Below are positions 42,415 through 52,999 of a stretch of DNA of 64,000 nt, in pieces (position 1 is the first letter of the stretch; each line of letters opens with the position of its first letter). The DNA is from Puccinia triticina (taxonomy: Eukaryota; Basidiomycota; Pucciniomycetes; Pucciniales; Pucciniaceae). Below the pieces are notes generated by a model. That model worked only from the letters and a program-made list of their open reading frames with translations, was not told the origin of the DNA and made no database searches. Both the position numbers and the translations under genes were made by a program. The stretch covers positions 248,001 through 312,000 of the forward strand of contig NC_070571.1 of the NCBI RefSeq assembly GCF_026914185.1, written 5' to 3'.

Positions 42415-43925
42415 TTACGCATCCCGAACAACCTGGCGTATGGAAGAGCGGTACTCCTCCGAGACTGCTTGGAACACGTGGATTCGCTGAATACGACCTC
42501 CCTCGTTCTCGGTCGGGGTGCGTTGACAGTAGGAAATGAAAACTCGGGCAAAAGTCTGATACAACCGAGTATAAGCTTCCGGGTCGAGGCCGGGAAGCGG
42601 AGCAGTTTGAGTCGGAACCGGTTGCTGGCGTGGCTCCAGGAGAACCTGAACCTGGGTGTCACTCAAGAATGGGAGATCGCCATGGGGAAAGAAAGGAGTA
42701 TGGGCGGGACCGGAAGCCTGAGAGGCGTTTTCGGAATCCGTTATGCCTTCCGCATCGGCATCGGAACCGAGCATGGGCGGGCGATATAAAGCCTCGACCT
42801 CTGGCAACGTGGGTCGGAACATCCACCCGGGAAGAGTCGACCAAGTAGAATCCCACTCGGGAGTTGGAGGGACCTGACCATAAGCTTTATTAGCAACAAG
42901 AAGAACCTTAATACAAAACAAAGGAAAAGAGACTTACCCCACCCGACCACTCGAAGAGTTGGTCCAACTCGTCTTCGGTCTCACCAACCTGGGATTGATC
43001 GGCGTCTGAGCCACCAGAACGATCGGAGCGTCTTTCTGACGCAACAGACCCAACAGATGAGCTACGGCAGCTCGTAGCCGGGGTCGTAAGCGGGGAAGGA
43101 CGGGGGGCAGGAGGGACAAGCCAGTCGTCACCAATAAGGACCCGATTGGACTGTAACATCTATAGACATTGACTTAGTACAGACCAAAAAGCACAACAAC
43201 ACGATAACAGAAGAAAACTTACCGGGTCCTCGCGAGGCTCAGTACCTGGGGAATAAACCGGGGAGTCGGTTCCAGGTCTCCAGCCCGGGCTGCGACCGCG
43301 GTAGGTGGGCGAAGGGAATAGGGCACGCGAACCCGCAGCCGGGGACTGAAGGCGCGGGTGGAGTCCCACCAAACCAGGTGGAACCCGCGACGGGTCAGGC
43401 GACGGGGTGCGAGGCACGTCCGGGGTGTTTGGACGACCACCCGGGGAAAGAAGCTAGACAAGATTGGATCGTTAGTAATAGGCACGATACGATACCGATA
43501 AATGTTTGTTGTATTGGTTGAAGAACGGTACATACCTCTGCTACTTGAGCGACAGCACGTTCATCAAGAATGAACGGTCGATCGTCTTGGGCCACCCGAT
43601 CCTCTGCGGCTTGATCAAGGCGGGGTTGAGGTCGGTTGGATCGGCGGTATGCGTCCATCCTTTGTCGGGACCACTGAAACCAGCCCGGTGTTAACGCTTC
43701 AGCTCGGTATAACGGCCCATCCATGATCAGGATGGGATTATGTATGGAAGAGCCCGGCTAAGTAACAACAAAAAAGGGAACGTTCGGGTTAGTGGTATCA
43801 GGAACAACGAGTGACAGACAGGAAAGAAGACTTACACGAGCTGGAGCCTCTGCGGAAGCTCCTCGGTTCCGTAAAGGATAAGGAGAGGAGGAGAAGTAGG
43901 TTCGATAATGAGCACGACGAGGCAT
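42415..43925 (-). CDS. Antisense five-exon cargo gene inside element A, unknown function
   Basis: Minus-strand exons: 43,925-43,836, 43,757-43,536, 43,453-43,223, 43,159-42,938 and 42,873-42,415 (90, 222, 231, 222, 459 nt). Every exon is a multiple of three, so all introns are phase 0 and one frame of 407 codons stays open from ATG to stop. Introns are 78, 82, 63 and 64 nt with donors GTAAGT or GTATGT, branch-like CACTAAC, TACTAAC, TACTAAG and GCTAATA, and acceptors TTAG, CTAG, ATAG and TCAG. A TATA box lies about 130 nt upstream. The product starts MPRRAHYR, has a Trp/Arg-rich part (GWFQWSRQRMDAYRR), long Pro/Ser-rich stretches, an acidic segment (ETEDELDQLFEW) and a more globular C-terminus (YTRLYQTFARVFISY). 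No signal peptide, membrane segment or known domain is evident. It could be a captured host gene or an element-encoded antisense ORF. Structure is well supported; function is unknown. Confidence 0.78.
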
Positions 43926-44055
43926 AGTCTTTCGTGGTCTAAGTAAAGCAAGCCTTGAAACAAGTCAAAAAAAAAGGGGGAAGCAAAGATAAGTGTACTG
44001 GACGAGTAAGAGTGAGGAAGTGGTTGAGGACAGGAAAACCAGGAGAGGGGGAGCT

Positions 44056-44063
44056 CTTTTATA
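44056..44063 (-). promoter_or_regulatory. TATA box of the antisense cargo gene
   Basis: TATAAAAG on the minus strand in the context GAGTATAAAAGAGC, about 130 nt upstream of the ATG at 43,925. Spacing suits a Pol II start about 100 nt upstream of the ATG. Confidence 0.6.
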
Positions 44064-45380
44064 CTCGACCGGGGGGGTTCAGCGGGCACTCACCGGCTTA
44101 TATGTACTACCCTCTGAGCAACTCCCTGACCTGCCAACAGAACCGGTCTACTAACCATTTCGAGTCGACAGCGTCGTTCGATGCAAACCGTCACGAAGCC
44201 AGATAGAACCGAAGCCGAGAAATGGGGCCCACGGCTGGACTCGGCATCAAACACGTACACATACGGGCCCACGAAGAGATGACGACAAAGAAGAGAGAAA
44301 ATGAGCGGTTCGTCAGTTTCGCCGTCTTAGTACCGGTCAAAGGAAAGAAGAAAGAAACAGGTACGCACCGGTGGGAGGTATGGACTACTGAGTTCGGCGA
44401 GTGAGGCTGCTGGCGGCAGTGGTACGAGGAGAGCTGTCAAATAAGATCTGGCTGTCAGCTGTCGGATTTTGGATCCACAAATGAAGCTTTCGGTTTTTTT
44501 TTCCTTCTTCTTGACGGAAACCAAGAAGAACGGTCAGAATAAGAAAAGAGAAACACCCACCTCATATGACGAAAGTGGTCCGAGGTCAAGAGAACCAACT
44601 TGAGGAAACTGAGTCGGCCAGCGGCGCCGGTGACGTAGTCGAAGGAGCCGGAAGATCGGCGAAGTTGAATCGAGGCTGGTTGCTGGTAGAGGCCGAGATG
44701 TAGAGGATATATCGATACCCCCTAAGGGGTAGGGCCGATATACATACACATACCCCGTGGCGGGGTGAGAGTAAACACTCGAGACCCGAACGCGAGGTTG
44801 GACGTTCGCAGCACCGCAGTCCTCTTGTCGGATTACGCGTAATCCGACAAGACAACTGCGGCGCATTGGATGAACTCCCGCGGGACCCTAATAACTTCGG
44901 GCGGGTACGATCAGCACTGTGTACCCGGGCCCCAAGCCCGACCAACCAATCATCAGGAGGCGGGGTCGAGTCCCCGATCACTACTCGTACACCGAGGCGC
45001 GCGGCTTCAATAGCGCGCACCCTAAGGCGCTAGAGCAATAGCTGCGGCCGTCACCACAGCACAAGCATCACCCCTGCGCAGCTGCGCAACTGCGCAACTG
45101 CGGACTGCGGACTGCGGACTGCGCGCAGCACTTCGACTCCCAGAACCAACAAAAACTTCGTGTTAAGAAAAACCCCAAAATTGACAAAAATCAAAATTGT
45201 GGCCAGTTTTCACCCTGCGCAGCCTCTCAAGCCACGTGGCCCAGAAGACGTAAAAATGGCCAACTCTCCAAGGATCCTGCACATCACCACCTAAATTTAC
45301 CATGTCACAGGTTCAAAAGTTGACAGAAAGCACTTTTCACGGCAAAATTGTCTGGGGACAGACAATAAGTTGGGGGAGGA
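44064..45380. other. Region between cargo-gene promoter and 3' LTR of A
   Basis: No gene supported. Includes short inverted repeats near 44,700-44,760, the palindrome at 44,823-44,852, a CTGCGCAA/CTGCGGA simple repeat (45,075-45,130) and the polypurine tract ATAAGTTGGGGGAGGA ending at 45,380. The first part (44,064-44,800) is a plausible upstream control region for the antisense gene. Confidence 0.5.
44823..44852. repeat. Perfect 30-bp palindrome
   Basis: TCTTGTCGGATTACG is followed without spacer by its exact reverse complement. It lies about 760 bp upstream of the antisense gene's TATA box. Confidence 0.85.
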
Positions 45381-46316
45381 TGTGGTAGACGGAAAAGTGG
45401 AAAAATAAAAAGTTTTTTCTATACCACATAATTACTCATACTAGGCCTCAAGATACCCCCAAATGGACCCCAGAAATGGATTCTACGGCCAATTTCACCC
45501 CTAGTCACCACTGGAAGCACCCCTGGACCCCTTCTAGTGTGGAAGTTACACCTCATGGACACATATCACACGGCCAGCCCCAGTAACTCAGCTGTCACCT
45601 GCCTCAACCCAAGTTTCACAGTAGTACACTTATAAATATCACAGGATACAAACATACATCTCCCTGTCAGGCTACACTCATTACATATTAACTACATACA
45701 CTCCTTTATATACATAGTATGACATCATTTACACTGTTTCTGCAGCCTCAGACTTGTGTATACACTAATTCCCCCTGTATGACAGCTCATGCAGTCTACT
45801 GTCACCTCAGGCATGCGTTAGAATGTTCTGTTGTATATTCTGACATCATTCATGCGCCCCTGAGGGGTTATGACATCATTTGTATCTACTCCCACCAGCT
45901 AAAATCCCTCACCCTGTTGTCTAGTTTAGCTGAAACCCTAACCCACAAGCCCCTTTGGGGCTCCACTTTTGTCTATAAAAGGAGCTCTCTCCACCCCCAG
46001 TGGTCTGCTCTCCAGTTTCTCACCCAGAACTCACAAGTCACCCAACACTCATCCACACTCAAATCCTAAAACCCTTATAACAATAAATTAACCCTTATAA
46101 CAACAATTCAACCCTTATAACAAAGTAATTAAAACACTTACACGTTGCCAGTCAAACAGATTTCATCTGGAACAGACCAGACCTATCACTTAATAAAACT
46201 TGCCAAGCTGAGCTTGGTGGGTCTTGTTGACTGATAACAGAAGGGCAGAGCTTGCAACTCCACCATACCCTTCACCATTCAGCAAAAGGGTTTCATTACC
46301 ACTTTTGAGTCTTACA
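45381..46316 (+). repeat. 3' LTR of element A
   Basis: Copy of 24,840-25,775 (constant offset 20,541). Preceded by a polypurine tract and followed by the duplication ACGG. Confidence 0.92.
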
Positions 46317-46440
46317 ACGGTGCGGGGGAAGAAGGAAAGAAGGAGCAAGATGGGAGGAGATGCCTTGACCCCCAACGTTGGGGATGGAACAGGTTAGACA
46401 GTGGATGCAGAGTGTGTGGAAGAGGATGGAATGTGGCTTG
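46317..46440. other. Flank of element A
   Basis: Purine-rich sequence that continues the pre-insertion DNA left of 24,836. No gene. Confidence 0.3.
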
Positions 46441-47000
46441 GTTGCATAGCAACACATGACATCATGCAGTGCAGTACATGCATGAAAGTGCTGTGTAGCT
46501 TAAGCGCCTCATGCAGCATATATCCCTCATTGTTTGTATGTATAGTACAGCATATGCAGGTAGATAAGCTGTACAGGAAGTGTCTCCTGCAGCATAAATC
46601 CCCCATTGTTTGTACATGTAGCACAGCATATGCAGGTAGATAAGCTGTACAGGAAGTGTCTCCTGCAGCATAAATCCCTCATTGTTTGTAAATGTAGCAC
46701 AGCATATGCAGGTAGATAAGCTGTACAGGAAGTGTCTCCTGCGGCATAAATCCCTCATTGTTTGTACATGTAGCACAGCATATGCAGGTAGATAAGATGT
46801 ACAGGAGGTGTATCCTGCAGCATAAATCCCTCATTGTTTGTAAGGCAGTGCAGAACATGCATGCAGATGCTGTGTAGCTGAGTGTCTCCTGCAGCATAAA
46901 CCCCAACCCCTTGTTGTTTGTACATGCAGCATAAACCCCTTGTTGTTTGTACATGCAGCGCAGTACATGCATGAGAGTGCTGTGTAGTTGAGATCCCCTG
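46440..47000. repeat. Tandem array, 76-bp unit
   Basis: Unit GTAGATAAGCTGTACAGGAA...CATATGCAG repeats every 76 bp (starts at about 46,560, 46,636, 46,712, 46,788), with degenerate copies on both sides. It generates overlapping spurious minus-strand ORFs. Confidence 0.85.
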
Positions 47001-47389
47001 CAGCAATAATCTCTTGTGAGGAGCTTCCCTGGAGCAAAAATCCCTCACCCTTCAATATGTAAGGAGGCCCTTTCCCCCCTCATCAGACTTTTCCCCCATC
47101 AGCCTACAGAGGTTTGGTCACATATGGTACTTTAGTCAGCAGTCCGGTTATTAGCGGTATTAGTGGTTAGTACAAGTAGCGTATAAGAAGTTTAGTAGCA
47201 GTATTAGTGTTTTGGCAGTAGTAGAACCAAGCATAACACAACAACAAATTTGAGTTAAACAGCATATTAGTGACGTGTAGTACGAGTATAACAAAGTAAG
47301 TATATTGCCTGCATGCAAAGAAGTTATAACAGATTTGCTAGCCTGTTGAATAATGTGATCTAGGTTTGATAGAGATTACTATATGAAAG

Positions 47390-47838
47390 CAACAGTGGGC
47401 CGCTACGCTACACTACGCTACAGGGCCACTTAGCGTTAGCGTAGCGGCAAAAAGCGACCACCCATTTTGAGTAGCGTTAGCGCGCTGTTAGCGCCGCTAC
47501 GCTGCGCTACGTTTCAGCGGCGCTCACAGCGCGCCAATTGTTTGTTAGTGTTAGCGCGCCGCTACAGCACTTTTAGCGGAAAAAAAGGCCTTTTTTTCAG
47601 CTAAAAGCACTGTGGCGCACCGTAGCGCGCGCTCTTTTGCGCCCTGCGTGTGTAGCGTTAGCGCAATTGCGCGCATCTGCTCTAACGCTACGCTAACAGC
47701 TAAATTAGCTGCGCACCATTTGCGCGTAGCGTTAGCGCAGAGAAGGCGCAATTCCGCTAACGCTACGCTAAAATTTAGTGGAATTCTGCTACGCTACGCC
47801 ACGCTAACGCGACAGTTAGCGTAGCTGGCCCACCGTTG
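47390..47838. mobile_element. 449-bp MITE with GCTACGCTA-type repeats
   Basis: TIR CAACAGTGGGCC pairs with GGCCCACCGTTG and is flanked by ATGAAAG (47,383-47,389 and 47,839-47,845). The interior is built from GCGTTAGCGTAGC and its complement in both orientations. Shares its terminus (CAACRGTGGG) with the element at 50,881-52,316. Confidence 0.75.
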
Positions 47839-47939
47839 ATGAAAGTAAGATCTATCTTGGAATCAGCCATATCTTTATAAATATTGATTAAAAGACTTTT
47901 AGGTATTTGCATAGTATTATTAGAGGGGCAGGTCTTTCA

Positions 47940-50040
47940 AACCACCCGTAAGTTGTAATAGCCTTTCAACCTATTAAGCAATTTATTTCCCCCTCAGCGG
48001 ATATTTCACCAAATTATATTTAGTGTCCCACATGAGTCCTACACCAGTCATCAAGTGCTTGATGGCCCAGTCACCCATTCTTTGGGTTGATACAGACTCC
48101 ACTCAATGACCGGTGTGGTGAGATCAATCAACCATCAACAGCATTAAAATAGTATAGTTTTAAACATTATAGTACATTACAAATTGCATATTAAATATCT
48201 TTAGTACAAATCCTTTACATCAAATCTTTTCTCTCAGATGTCACATCTTTTTTATCACCCAGAAAACCTGTGAAAGTCCATTCAGCAGGAATCAATCACG
48301 CCACAAAATAGCATAGTTAATCATTAGTTTCACACGTAGATTCATGCTCATACTAGGCGCACAGCCACTTCAGGCTGTTTTGTTTTCACACATATTTCCC
48401 CTCAAAGATTTGCATTCACATGTTATTAAATCTCATCTTAGACGTGATCATCTTTCCCAAAGTAGCCATTTTATTTCACAGTATATTAATTTCTTTTCAC
48501 ACTACATTAATTTCTTTTCACACTATATTAATTTCTTTTTCACACACTGATTTCTTATTTCACACTACATACATTATTGTACATCACCAAAACCACTCTC
48601 AGACGAGTTTTCATCTATAAAAGGAGGCCTTCCTTGCCCCTTCCTGTTTCCTTTTTCCCCATGCTTGCACTAAATAGTAATATTAAGAGATTACTTCCGC
48701 ATTCATCACACCACTATAGTATAGTAACGCCTGCATAAATAGTAATATTAAGAAATTACTTCTGCATCCATTACAATATTATAGTATTATAAAATTAGAT
48801 CTTAAATTTAGAACTTGATAATTATAAATATAACTTACTTTTGATAACAAACTTGATCATATCAAATTTATAACACCTCTCATCCCAAGCACAAGATTCC
48901 TGGTTCTTAGGGTCTGAAGCAGTCTAAATTAAGAATTACTCATCTGATTTAGCCACACTATAAATTTTAGTGTACAATCTTCCAGAGTTTATTTAGGAAG
49001 GCAGCCCTTCAAGCACCTGTAGCCTAAACTTACCTAGTTTTTGCTATTTCCCTTCCAAGCTCAGATCACGCGTTGCGCAGAAGTTCCACACCGGTGTGGT
49101 AAGCCAATCCTGAATATGGCACCAAAATCAAAGTCTTTTCCCCTCAATATAACCCTCTCTGGAATACTCAAGCACCCACCTCCCTTAAGGATCAAGGCCA
49201 GGACAACTCATACCCATCAACAGGCCCCCCATTCTCTCTTCACCCTTTTTCCCCGCCTTCTGGATACCCACCTACACCAACTCAATATTTCTCAGGCACC
49301 CAGCTAGGCACAAGTGGGAGAAAGTCACCCATCAGACAGAGCCAGACTATTAGGAAAGACCCTGGATATTCATCATCTTTTTCTCTCTTCCCAATCCAGC
49401 ATAACAACCCCATCTTGGCATTAGCCACACATGTAATAACCATAGAGATTTCATCTTGGTTAACCCTTTTCCCCTTTGGTTTCAGCCCTTCCCTTTTCAG
49501 CCACTCATATGACATGTAATCCCTTTCTTCTGATGTTTCATTGTCTCTCCACGTTTCAGCCTCTTCTCAGAACTTCCCATCTCCATAGTAGTTTCAGCCC
49601 CAGCCCCTTGATTGAGAATTTTCACTGTTTCATCTTTTCTTCCAACCACAACTCAGCCCCATAATATTTTGTATATAGTCTGCCCTCTTTGGCCCTACCT
49701 TTTGTTCCCTATCAGATCCTGTCCCAGCAATCCAGATCACTGGTCACCATTCACTAGCCTAGCTTATGCCATTAAATCAGAGTGGACAAGCTTGATAAGT
49801 CTATGCCAAATATATCAGGTTGGACAGACTTTACATTATAACCTTTAACTTGCTATTAGATTAGTAGAAAGTAAACCCTTACACATACCTCAAGAATCTC
49901 CGTAGCCACACCTTTCCTTAAGAGTCCATACTCTTATATTCTTTTTCTTGTTCCCCTGAGAGGCAGCCCTTCAAGCACCAAATCCCTCTCAAGCTCTATT
50001 CTTCCCTCAGAGTAGTTCCACACCTGGTTGATCATTGAGT
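47940..50040 (+). repeat. LTR-like sequence of another family
   Basis: TATAAAAGG (48,616-48,624) in the context CTATAAAAGGAGGCC resembles the other LTR promoters here. A TAAATAGTAATATTAAGA-type block is duplicated at about 48,672 and 48,737. GGCAGCCCTTCAAGCACC plus AGTTCCACACC occurs at 48,997-49,104 and again at 49,960-50,036, and in related form at 52,085-52,200, resembling repeated LTR 3' ends. Exact element boundaries cannot be set. No coding domain. Confidence 0.4.
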
Positions 50041-50600
50041 AGAGTGTGTACCATCCACTGGATGGCCCGGTCACCCGGTCATCAAGCAGATACACACCCA
50101 ACTCAATGGCCCGGTCACCCGGTCATCAAGTGGGTGTGTATCCACTCAATGGCCCGGTCATCCGGTCATTGAGTGGAGTGTGTACCCACTCGATGACCAG
50201 ACTGGGTCATCAAGTAGATACACACCCACTTGATGATTGACACGGTCATCAAGTGGATACCCACTTCACTTGATGGCCAAGCCTATTGTTGAGTGGAGAG
50301 GGTTTCCACTCAATGACCCGACTGTGTCTGGTCATTGAGTGGAGAGTGTATCCACTCGCCAACTGGTTCTGGCCATCAAGTGGAGAGTTTATCCACTCGC
50401 TGACCGGGTCTGGCAATTGAGTGGAGAGTAGCAACTCGATGACCCGGTTGGGTCATTGGGTCATTGAGTGGTGGGTATTGGTTAAAGTGAGCTGTGTATC
50501 CACTCAATGACCCAACCTGGTCATTGAGTTGGGTGTACATGGGAGTATTCTGTGGACTGCATCCGTTATTGACTTGATGACCAGTCTTGATTGGACATTG
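50041..50600. repeat. Imperfect tandem repeats of CCGGTCAT and CCACTCAATG motifs
   Basis: About ten degenerate units of roughly 45-60 bp combine GGTCATCAAGTGG or GGTCATTGAGTGG with CACTCAATGGCCCGG, giving short inverted pairs. Related motifs occur at 12,600-13,034 and 48,045-48,130. Confidence 0.65.
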
Positions 50601-50880
50601 GTTGAGGGGTGCAGATGCCATGGATGGCCTGTCTGGACTTTGGACCAGCCATTGGGCCACAATTTGATCTGATGAGGTGTGTCCAAAAGAGGTCTTTCTC
50701 TATTGGAGGCCATGGATTCAGGAATTTGGGGTGTTTCCTGATTCAGGAAGGCCCTTTCTGCATCCCCTCCTTGTGAAGGATATTGGGTTTGCAGGAAGGA
50801 ATTCAGGTCCATTTTTTCCCTGACCTGAAACAGTGCAGGAGTCAACTTTGAACCCCCCCCCCCCCCAGTGCAGGTAAGTG
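50601..50880. other. Unassigned, with a 14-C run
   Basis: No gene. A run of 14 C near 50,853 follows GTCAACTTTGAA, which resembles the terminus of the MITE at 17,101-17,271, so this may be a truncated relative. Confidence 0.35.
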
Positions 50881-52316
50881 CAACGGTGGGTCACTACTTT
50901 ACTCTACGATAACCGGGGCTGTAGAGTAAAGTAGCAAGCTGCACCTAACATTTTTACAGTTATTGTTAGCGCTAGCGCGCGGACAGTCGCGTCACGTTGA
51001 TTGTAACTAGCCTTTTTTTGTACAGCCATTACTAGTAAAGTAACGTGTTATCAAGAAAATTAACATGTTATTAAGCAATTAAGGGTCAAATTGGCCCTTA
51101 TCAAGTAGATCAACGCTTTCTTGAGCAGTGAAAAGCCAAATCAGCCCTGAAATGGCCTTTTCTTGCTCAATATATTGATAAATACCTCCTGCTCTGCCCA
51201 TAGATATTGTAGCGGCCTTGAAAAGAAAAACACCCGGTGTGGTGCTCCATTCCAAACCATAAGTAGTATTTTATTGCTTTCCTTTACATATATTCATCAT
51301 TACATTACCCATTTCCCCATAACCCTTCACAAATACCTCATTATTATTGCATATTCAGATTCTACGCCAAATTTCACCTATAGTCACTCATACATAGTGC
51401 CCCCTTATCTTCAATGGTTCAGTAGTTATAGAGGATATAAGACTTACAGAAAACCTACAGTCTTCATTAGTTACAATACTCATTTCATTAGTAACTTACT
51501 TGAATCATTACATTACATCCCTTTTACATATATATTCTCACATACTAAATCCTTTACATAATTTTACTCATTATGTACTATGCCTATTGTACACATTACA
51601 TCATTGGATCTATGCTTACCCTTTTCAGTAGTGCTCATCATAACAAGCTGTTACTATGTTCACATCACTTTCCCCATTTGTACAATCTTTTATTCCCATA
51701 GCCAGAACCTTCCCCATTTGTACAACCTTCCTTCCCATAGCCAGAACTTCTCATTGTCTGTGCTCATTCTCCTTTCATATAAGAACTGTCCTTCCCCCCC
51801 TCACTTGTACCTCATGCAGAGAACTATATACAGAATTTATACTGAATTTTAGATACAGAAATTATAGTGCCCATTCTCATCAACCCATTGATATCAGTGC
51901 AGTTGCTCCTGAACCCATTGCTATTGAACCTTTGCCATTGCATTCCCCTCTCTCTTCACTGCTCCAACCCTCTCACCCTCAGTAGTCAGTAGTCAGCTCA
52001 TAGTACTAGCTCCTAAGATCAAGTAGAAATCAGCCACACCTTTTCTTCTTTTTCTTAGTGTTACTCTCATCCCCTCAGCATTAGTCAGGAAGGCAGTCTC
52101 ATCAGCACCCTTGCATAGCTTACATTAGTACTAGTGTTGCTATCCATTTCCCTTCTAAGCTCTATTCTCCCCTTTGAGTAGTTCCACACCGGCCGGTGCA
52201 ATATTGATATCACACCACATTTCCCCATTGCTACCGGTCCGGTTATTGTAGAGGGACCAAAAATTGCTACAATAACATTATGATATTGATAACCGTAAAG
52301 TAGCAACCCACCGTTG
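50881..52316. mobile_element. TIR element, 1436 bp, CAACGGTGGG family
   Basis: CAACGGTGGGT at the left and ACCCACCGTTG at the right are flanked by GTAAGTG (50,874-50,880 and 52,317-52,323; an 8-bp GGTAAGTG reading is possible). Subterminal ACTTTACTCTAC and GTAAAGTAG motifs are inverted. The interior carries an LTR-like segment shared with 14,760-14,940. No transposase. Confidence 0.75.
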
Positions 52317-52355
52317 GTAAGTGCCATTGAGTCAGTTCAATCTGACATTGCTTCA

Positions 52356-52734
52356 GAGCATCTCCACCGCGGGTGCTAAACTGCGTTGCCAAATCTTTGA
52401 GTTCGGCAACTGGGGTGCAGTTTTAGCAACCTGCAGCAAGGCAGCTTTGCACCGCGAGTTGCCATGATGGGCAGCTTGCGGTTGTGAAATGTGTGGTTTT
52501 GTGTTGCTGTCGGGGGAGAAGGTGAGAGTATCACATGAGAGATGCGTGATATTCGCAAGGGTGGCGCGAGGTTGGGGTGCTATCCTGTTTCCAAATTTGC
52601 GAACAGGATAGCTCACAAGAGGCGAGTTGGCAGATTTGATGTGTGTTTGGCACCCGCGGTGGCGTTGCTAAAGTGGGTTTGGGGTGCTGTATCTGGTTTA
52701 GCAACCCGGTTTAGCACCCGCGGTGGAGATGCTC
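52356..52734. mobile_element. 379-bp MITE, PIF/Harbinger-like
   Basis: 25-bp perfect TIRs (GAGCATCTCCACCGCGGG... and its inverse) with the 3-bp duplication TCA (52,353-52,355 and 52,735-52,737). TNA-type duplications of 3 bp are typical of PIF/Harbinger. It lies 265 bp upstream of the DnaJ gene start. A TIR remnant is seen at about 13,193-13,210. Confidence 0.8.
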
Positions 52735-52999
52735 TCAGCCCCCTGGGACGACGTGAGGGGGCTCGGCGCTGCGGCCAGGGAAGCTACATACACAAAACGG
52801 GTTGATGCGCTCACCTGAAGTTAAATATGTACATAAAACAGTATTAGTTGTATGTGTATGTAAACACTTTTGGCAGGCTGTGCTTGACTTAATGTTTGCG
52901 TAGACAGATACTTGCCACCAACCACGAAGCGAAGTTAACGAATACCTCAATCGAAGTACATAGTCGTTTGTCCATCCCAACCCTCACTGAAATATCAAC

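Larger units (their letters stand above)
24840..46316 (+). mobile_element. Ty3/gypsy element A, full-length, with antisense cargo gene
   Basis: Bounded by 936-bp LTRs (24,840-25,775 and 45,381-46,316; TGTGGTAG...CTTACA) and the 4-bp duplication ACGG (24,836-24,839 and 46,317-46,320). Without the nested element B (28,497-37,928 plus one TGCAA) it is about 12 kb: LTR, leader, gag-protease, pol, an unusual 3.5-kb 3' region holding an antisense multi-exon gene, polypurine tract, LTR. The LTRs appear identical where compared, so insertion is recent. Related to the RT-less element at 609-5989 through its integrase. Confidence 0.92.

Noticed and set aside
46394..47055. Overlapping Cys/His/Tyr-rich minus-strand ORFs resembling small secreted proteins
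   Set aside because: They follow the 76-bp tandem unit, whose length is not a multiple of three, so the reading frames rotate through the same repeat.
52085..52327. 80-codon minus-strand ORF at the right end of the TIR element
   Set aside because: Lies over the TIR and LTR-like segment; no transposase motif.
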